A DNA stretch of 64,000 nt from Shewanella sediminis HAW-EB3 (GTDB lineage: Bacteria > Pseudomonadota > Gammaproteobacteria > Enterobacterales > Shewanellaceae), in NCBI RefSeq assembly GCF_000018025.1, contig NC_009831.1, forward strand, positions 4,092,001-4,156,000. Direction: 5' to 3'. The translations under genes were made by a program, and so were the position numbers. A model generated the notes under the pieces. That model was given only the letters and a program-made list of their open reading frames with translations. It ran no database searches and had not been told where the DNA came from. Positions 60,232 to 64,000 of the stretch are shown here, piece by piece. Position 1 is the first letter of the stretch; the number at the start of each line of letters is the position of its first letter.

Positions 60232-60849
60232 TTACAGAATGTCGAGCAATTCAACTTCAAATACGAGAGCCGAATATGGCGGGATAGATGCGCCAGCACC
60301 TCGCTCGCCGTAAGCTAAGTGATGAGGAACATATAACTTCCACTTAGTACCTACAGGCATAAGCTGTAATGCTTCAGTCCAACCAGCGATAACACCCGAT
60401 ACTGGGAATTCAGCAGGCTGATCACGAATAACAGAGCTATCGAATACATCACCATTGATGAAAGTACCGTGGTAATGAGTACGAACTGTTGAATCAAGAC
60501 CAGGCTTATCACCACTACCTTCAGTGATAACTTCATACTGTAGGCCAGATTCCAGAGTCTGAACTCCATCACGCTTGGCATTTTCTGCAAGGAAAGTTTC
60601 ACCTTCAGCTGACGCAGCTTCTGCAGCAGCTTCTTGAACTTTCTGAATACGCTGACTGATCTCAGTAAAAGCAACTTGAAGATCTTGCATAGCGACTTGG
60701 CTTTCTATGCCATCAAATGCATCTGAAAGACCTAGCTGTACAGCTGAGATATTGATACCTTCGAATGAGTTGGCAGCTAATTGCTCGCCTAGTTGACGGC
60801 CTACACCGTAACTTGCTTGCTCTTCAATAGTAGTGAACTTGTCAGACAT
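60232..60849 (-). CDS. fklB: FKBP-type peptidyl-prolyl isomerase (FklB-like)
   Basis: A 205-aa two-domain isomerase, full length for FklB. The N-terminal dimerisation domain (FTTIEEQASYGVGRQLGEQLAANSFEG, then a long helix with AAAEAASAEGETFLAENAKRDG) is joined to the FKBP domain (YEVITEGSGDKPGLDSTVRTHYHGTFINGDVFDSS, ending IPPYSALVFEVELLDIL). There is no signal peptide, so it is likely cytosolic, unlike the periplasmic FkpA form. The start follows a modest ribosome site. Downstream of the M48 protease gene on the same strand. Confidence 0.88.
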   Translation of the reverse strand: MSDKFTTIEEQASYGVGRQLGEQLAANSFEGINISAVQLGLSDAFDGIESQVAMQDLQVAFTEISQRIQKVQEAAAEAASAEGETFLAENAKRDGVQTLESGLQYEVITEGSGDKPGLDSTVRTHYHGTFINGDVFDSSVIRDQPAEFPVSGVIAGWTEALQLMPVGTKWKLYVPHHLAYGERGAGASIPPYSALVFEVELLDIL

Positions 60850-60931
60850 AATAATTCTACTCTCAATGATTCAATTAAATTCGCGCGACACTTTACCATA
60901 TTCCCGGCGAAGATTCTTTATAACTAATAGA

Positions 60932-61732
60932 TTATTTCGTAAATTGGCAACTGTTCTCAGCCGCAGGTTTACTGGCCTGATATAAAGGCATCACTTGCTG
61001 TTGCATCTGAGCTAAATCATCGATTCGATGTCCATGAGATGGATGCGTCGACAACAACTCTGGCCCCTGCTCTCCACCGTGTTTTGCCATATTTTGCCAT
61101 AATGCGATACTTTGACTGGGATCGAAGCCTGCGCGTGCCATTAATTCCACGCCCATGATATCCGCTTCACTCTCCTGCTTTCTTCCGTAGGGTAAAATAA
61201 ACCCAACTTGTGCCCCTAAGCCCAAAGCCGCCATATACAGCTCTTTGTTGCTGATCCCACCCGCACCGAGTGCGGCATCGGCAATTTGCATGCCTATGCC
61301 CGAGAGCTGCGCACGAGAAACCTGCTCATTACTGTGTTTGGCGAGAACATGTGCCACTTCATGGCCTATAACCGTCGCTAATTGATGCTCATTCTCTGCA
61401 ACGTGTAGCAAACCGGTATAAACGCCGATGTGCCCTCCGGGTAAGGCAAATGCGTTGACCTGCTCGGATTCAAACACAACAACATCCCAAGGTAACCCGG
61501 AGTTGGGCAGCACAGCGGTGATCCGACTAGCGACACAATCGACATAGCGATTTGTCGCCGCATCCTGACTTATTTTTTCCTGTTTTTTTATCTGAGCAAA
61601 TGAGCTAGTGCCCATCTGTTCTAGCTCTTGAGAGGAGAAGAGCAACACCTGGTTTCGCCCCGTAGGCGATTGATGCGTGGCACAGCCACTCAAAAGGATG
61701 AGAGTAGTGAATAGGATAAGTAAGGTTTTCAT
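60932..61732 (-). CDS. Lipoprotein metalloprotease, peptidase family M48
   Basis: A 266-aa periplasmic lipoprotein. The signal ends in the lipobox LLSGC (cysteine near residue 17). The zinc site HEVAH (in VIGHEVAHVLAKHSNEQ, near residue 124) is intact, and the third ligand is in ESEADIMGVELMARAGFDP. The STHPSHGHRIDDL motif near the end matches the M48 quality-control proteases (LoiP/BepA group). It should cut misfolded envelope proteins, but the substrate is unknown. Single gene between dnaJ and the FKBP gene. Confidence 0.9.
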   Translation of the reverse strand: MKTLLILFTTLILLSGCATHQSPTGRNQVLLFSSQELEQMGTSSFAQIKKQEKISQDAATNRYVDCVASRITAVLPNSGLPWDVVVFESEQVNAFALPGGHIGVYTGLLHVAENEHQLATVIGHEVAHVLAKHSNEQVSRAQLSGIGMQIADAALGAGGISNKELYMAALGLGAQVGFILPYGRKQESEADIMGVELMARAGFDPSQSIALWQNMAKHGGEQGPELLSTHPSHGHRIDDLAQMQQQVMPLYQASKPAAENSCQFTK

Positions 61733-61853
61733 GGATAATAATCCTTTATATGAGCTAAGAGCTTGTAGCTAAAGGCAAGCCTGAGAAAGTCACGAGCTTA
61801 AGATCTAAATTAGACGATAAAAGCTGAGAAAAAGATAGCGTTTCAGCTAAACA

Positions 61854-61876
61854 TTCGCGGCTAAAGCCGCTCCTAC
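61854..61876. repeat. REP-like palindrome, copy 5
   Basis: Same 23-bp sequence as at 7268-7290, in the 304-bp spacer between the M48 gene and dnaJ. Nothing else of note is in this spacer apart from the dnaJ terminator. Confidence 0.85.
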
Positions 61877-61966
61877 ATGGAGAGTGTCGTAGCTCGTAGC
61901 TCAGCATTGAACACAAACCCCCTCTTACGCCATCCATGGCGTTCGGGGATAAGTATATCCGTATAC

Positions 61967-61993
61967 AAAAAAGCCCTGCATAGCAGGGCTTTG
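61967..61993 (-). terminator. Terminator of dnaJ
   Basis: Stem AAAGCCCTGC (61970-61979) / GCAGGGCTTT (61983-61992) with loop ATA, T run on the minus strand. Confidence 0.9.
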
Positions 61994-62036
61994 ACAACTT
62001 AATTTCTGAAGTTTGACTTATTTCTGAGAGCTAGAG

Positions 62037-63173
62037 TTAGCTATTCAGGTCCTGAAAGAACTTCTTCACGCCATCGAAGAAACCTTCAGCCTTAGGGCTA
62101 TGTTTCTTAGATGATGAACCGGTTAAGGTCTCATCGAATTCACGCAGTAGTTCTTTTTGACGCTCGTTTAGCTTAACAGGCGTCTCCATCACAACCTTAC
62201 ACAGCAAGTCACCGACCGCATGGCTACGTACAGACTTAACGCCCTTACCTCGCATACGGAACATACGACCCGTTTGTGTCTCAGCAGGGATCTTAAGGTT
62301 AACCTTACCATCTAAGGTAGGTACTTCAATTTCACCGCCAAGAGCAGCTTTACTGAACGAAATAGGCACTTCGCAATACAGATTATTACCATCACGTACG
62401 AAAATAGTATGTTCGCGCACGCTTACCTGTACATACAGATCGCCTGGAGGTGCCCCGAACTCGCCCGCTTCACCTTCACCAGAGAGGCGGATACGATCGC
62501 CGTTATCGACACCAGCTGGGATCTTAACAGATAAGGTTTTGCTCTTCTCAACGCGACCTTCACCATGACACTTGTTGCACGGATCTTTAATGATCTTACC
62601 GCGACCATGACACGTCGGACAGGCCTGCTGAACAGCAAAGAAACCCTGACGCATCTGAACCTGGCCTTGGCCATGACAAGTTCCACAGGTAGTCGGCGAT
62701 GTGCCTTTCTTAGCACCGCTACCATCACAGGAATCACACGCTGCCAGTGTAGGAATACGCAGCTCTTTAGTTAAACCTTTAACCGCCTCTTCGAGAGACA
62801 GCTCAAGGTTATAACGCAAGTCGCTACCACGGGCAGCTTGACGTTGACCGCCACCACGGCGTCCACCACCGAAGATATCACCGAAGACATCGCCAAAGAC
62901 ATCACCGAAATCGGCATTGCCACCAAAACCACCGCCACCGCGGTTAGGATCGACACCAGCATGACCAAACTGATCATAGGCCGCTTTTTTATCCGCGTCC
63001 GTCAGGATTTCGTAGGCTTCTTTCACCTCTTTAAAGTTGGCTTCCGCCTGCTTATCACCTGGGTTACGATCAGGGTGAAATTTCATGGCTAAACGTTTGT
63101 AAGCCTTTTTAATTTCACGTTCGCTGGCGTCACGGCTGACGCTTAATACTTCGTAATAATCTCGCTTTGACAT
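62037..63173 (-). CDS. dnaJ: Chaperone DnaJ (Hsp40)
   Basis: A 378-aa co-chaperone that loads clients on DnaK and stimulates its ATPase. It has the J-domain with the HPD tripeptide ([10 protein letters not shown]), a Gly-rich linker ([20 protein letters not shown]), and four CxxCxGxG zinc repeats ([32 protein letters not shown]). The C-terminal substrate-binding part follows. Full length for the family. Immediately downstream of dnaK, with 127 bp between that hold a hairpin. Confidence 0.97.
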   Translation of the reverse strand: MSKRDYYEVLSVSRDASEREIKKAYKRLAMKFHPDRNPGDKQAEANFKEVKEAYEILTDADKKAAYDQFGHAGVDPNRGGGGFGGNADFGDVFGDVFGDIFGGGRRGGGQRQAARGSDLRYNLELSLEEAVKGLTKELRIPTLAACDSCDGSGAKKGTSPTTCGTCHGQGQVQMRQGFFAVQQACPTCHGRGKIIKDPCNKCHGEGRVEKSKTLSVKIPAGVDNGDRIRLSGEGEAGEFGAPPGDLYVQVSVREHTIFVRDGNNLYCEVPISFSKAALGGEIEVPTLDGKVNLKIPAETQTGRMFRMRGKGVKSVRSHAVGDLLCKVVMETPVKLNERQKELLREFDETLTGSSSKKHSPKAEGFFDGVKKFFQDLNS

Positions 63174-63242
63174 AATCTCACGCTTTCTGTGCTGAAGTTG
63201 TAGCTGAAATTCCAGCTAAAGTTGCAACTAAACTTGAAACAA

Positions 63243-63272
63243 CGGGCGTTAGAGTAAAACTCATAACGCCCG
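63243..63272 (-). promoter_or_regulatory. Intergenic hairpin between dnaK and dnaJ
   Basis: Perfect arms CGGGCGTTA (63243-63251) / TAACGCCCG (63264-63272) with extra GAGT/ACTC pairing inside. On the minus strand no T run follows, so it is more likely a processing or stability element that sets the dnaK to dnaJ ratio than a terminator. Confidence 0.6.
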
Positions 63273-63300
63273 CATAAAATAATTTAGGGGTTAGCCTATA

Positions 63301-64000
63301 TTATTTCTTGTCATCTTTCACTTCTTCAAACTCAGCATCAACAACATCTTCATCAGGCTTAGCCGCTTGTGCTTCACCTTCTGGAGCCTGCTGTCCCTGC
63401 TCAGCTTGCGCCTTAGCTTGGGCAATTTCCATCAACTTCGAAGACGCTTCCATTAGCTCTTGAGTTGACTTCTCAATTGCTTCTTTGTCGTTACCCTTAA
63501 CTGCGGTATCGACTGCAGCCATTGCAGTTTCAATCTTCTCTTTCTCATCGCTTGGTAGTGCTTCACCGGCTTCTTCGATCTGCTTCTTAGTCGCATGAAC
63601 CATGCCATCTGCTTGGTTACGTGCAGTGACCAGCTCTTCGAACTTAGCGTCTTCGTCAGCGTGTGCTTCAGCATCACGAACCATAGCTTCTACTTCTTCT
63701 TCACTCAGACCAGAAGAGGCTTTAATGGTGATATTCTGTGCTTTACCTGTTTTCTTATCGGTTGCAGAAACATGCAAGATACCATCGGCATCGATATCGA
63801 AAGCCACTTCAATCTGTGGCATCCCACGAGGAGCTGCTTCGATACCTTCCAGGTTAAATTGACCCAGAGACTTGTTACCGCTTGATTGCTTACGCTCACC
63901 CTGAAGTACGTGAATAGTCACAGCACTCTGGTTATCGTCAGCAGTCGAGAATGTTTGTGAAGCTTTCGTCGGGATAGTGGTGTTCTTCTCGATAAGCTTA
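63301..64000 (-). CDS. dnaK: Chaperone DnaK (Hsp70), 3' part only
   Basis: The C-terminal 233 residues or so of DnaK; the gene continues past the window edge, so an in-frame ATG at 63921 is internal. The visible part opens near the end of the ATPase/linker-adjacent region as [24 protein letters not shown] (substrate-binding domain beta sandwich), then GQFNLEGI and [24 protein letters not shown]. It goes on through the helical lid and ends in [10 protein letters not shown], the usual co-chaperone-contact tail. Upstream of dnaJ, as expected. Confidence 0.96.
   Translation of the reverse strand, partial: KLIEKNTTIPTKASQTFSTADDNQSAVTIHVLQGERKQSSGNKSLGQFNLEGIEAAPRGMPQIEVAFDIDADGILHVSATDKKTGKAQNITIKASSGLSEEEVEAMVRDAEAHADEDAKFEELVTARNQADGMVHATKKQIEEAGEALPSDEKEKIETAMAAVDTAVKGNDKEAIEKSTQELMEASSKLMEIAQAKAQAEQGQQAPEGEAQAAKPDEDVVDAEFEEVKDDKK

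Overview
The window reads as a chromosomal segment of a Shewanella-type gammaproteobacterium. The grounds are the gene order and several family details: a TorS/TorT/TorR regulatory trio, the deoCABD block next to a Tsx/OmpK-type channel and NupC, YtjB/serB/radA, and the conserved ftsH-folP-glmM-tpiA-secG-tRNA-rimP-nusA-infB-rbfA-truB-rpsO block. Intergenic palindromes of a type common in Shewanella and relatives support this. The genus is inferred; no comparison could be run.

Layout. (1) 1-8.7 kb: the 3' end of a haem-domain cytochrome, rhlE, the TMAO-response regulators torS/torT/torR (with no torCAD genes in the window) and a small PilZ protein. (2) 8.7-12 kb: an accessory-looking stretch, namely one large secreted Ca-binding-type surface protein flanked by non-coding DNA full of short hairpins. 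(3) 12-19.2 kb: radA, a two-PilZ-domain protein, an alpha/beta hydrolase, serB and ytjB. (4) 19.3-27.9 kb: deoxynucleoside catabolism and uptake (deoD, deoB, deoA, deoC, a Tsx-like channel, nupC), a TatD-type nuclease, and a 58-aa DUF5363-like gene. (5) 28-33.1 kb: prfC, nlpI, pnp. (6) 33.3-35.5 kb: a GGDEF-EAL protein whose stop codon runs into 16 perfect copies of a 7-bp repeat. (7) 35.8-43.3 kb: the rpsO/truB/rbfA/infB/nusA/rimP translation-transcription block with initiator tRNA-Met, tRNA-Leu(GAG) and secG. (8) 43.3-50.1 kb: tpiA, glmM, a MITE-like element, folP, ftsH, rlmE, yhbY. (9) 50.3-53.7 kb: a secDF pair with an unrecognised exported protein, placed between yhbY and greA. (10) 53.8-64 kb: greA, carAB, dapB, an FKBP isomerase, a lipoprotein M48 protease, dnaJ and the 3' part of dnaK.

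Functional links. The deo/tsx/nupC block brings nucleosides in and breaks them down; a good CRP-like site lies upstream of the channel gene. The infB/nusA/rimP/rbfA/truB/rpsO block handles transcription elongation, ribosome maturation and initiation. Three genes point to cyclic-di-GMP signalling (two PilZ proteins, one GGDEF-EAL protein). FtsH, DnaK/DnaJ, an M48 protease and the FKBP isomerase cover protein quality control.

Most of the window is ordinary core genome. The places worth a second look are the 112-bp GGTCGAG array, the hairpin-rich flanks of the secreted-protein gene, the tor regulatory cluster (duplicated torS/torT spacer, missing structural genes, cysteine insert in TorS), the MITE-like element, and the additional secDF module. 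I did not find a convincing CRISPR array, prophage, transposase or defence system.
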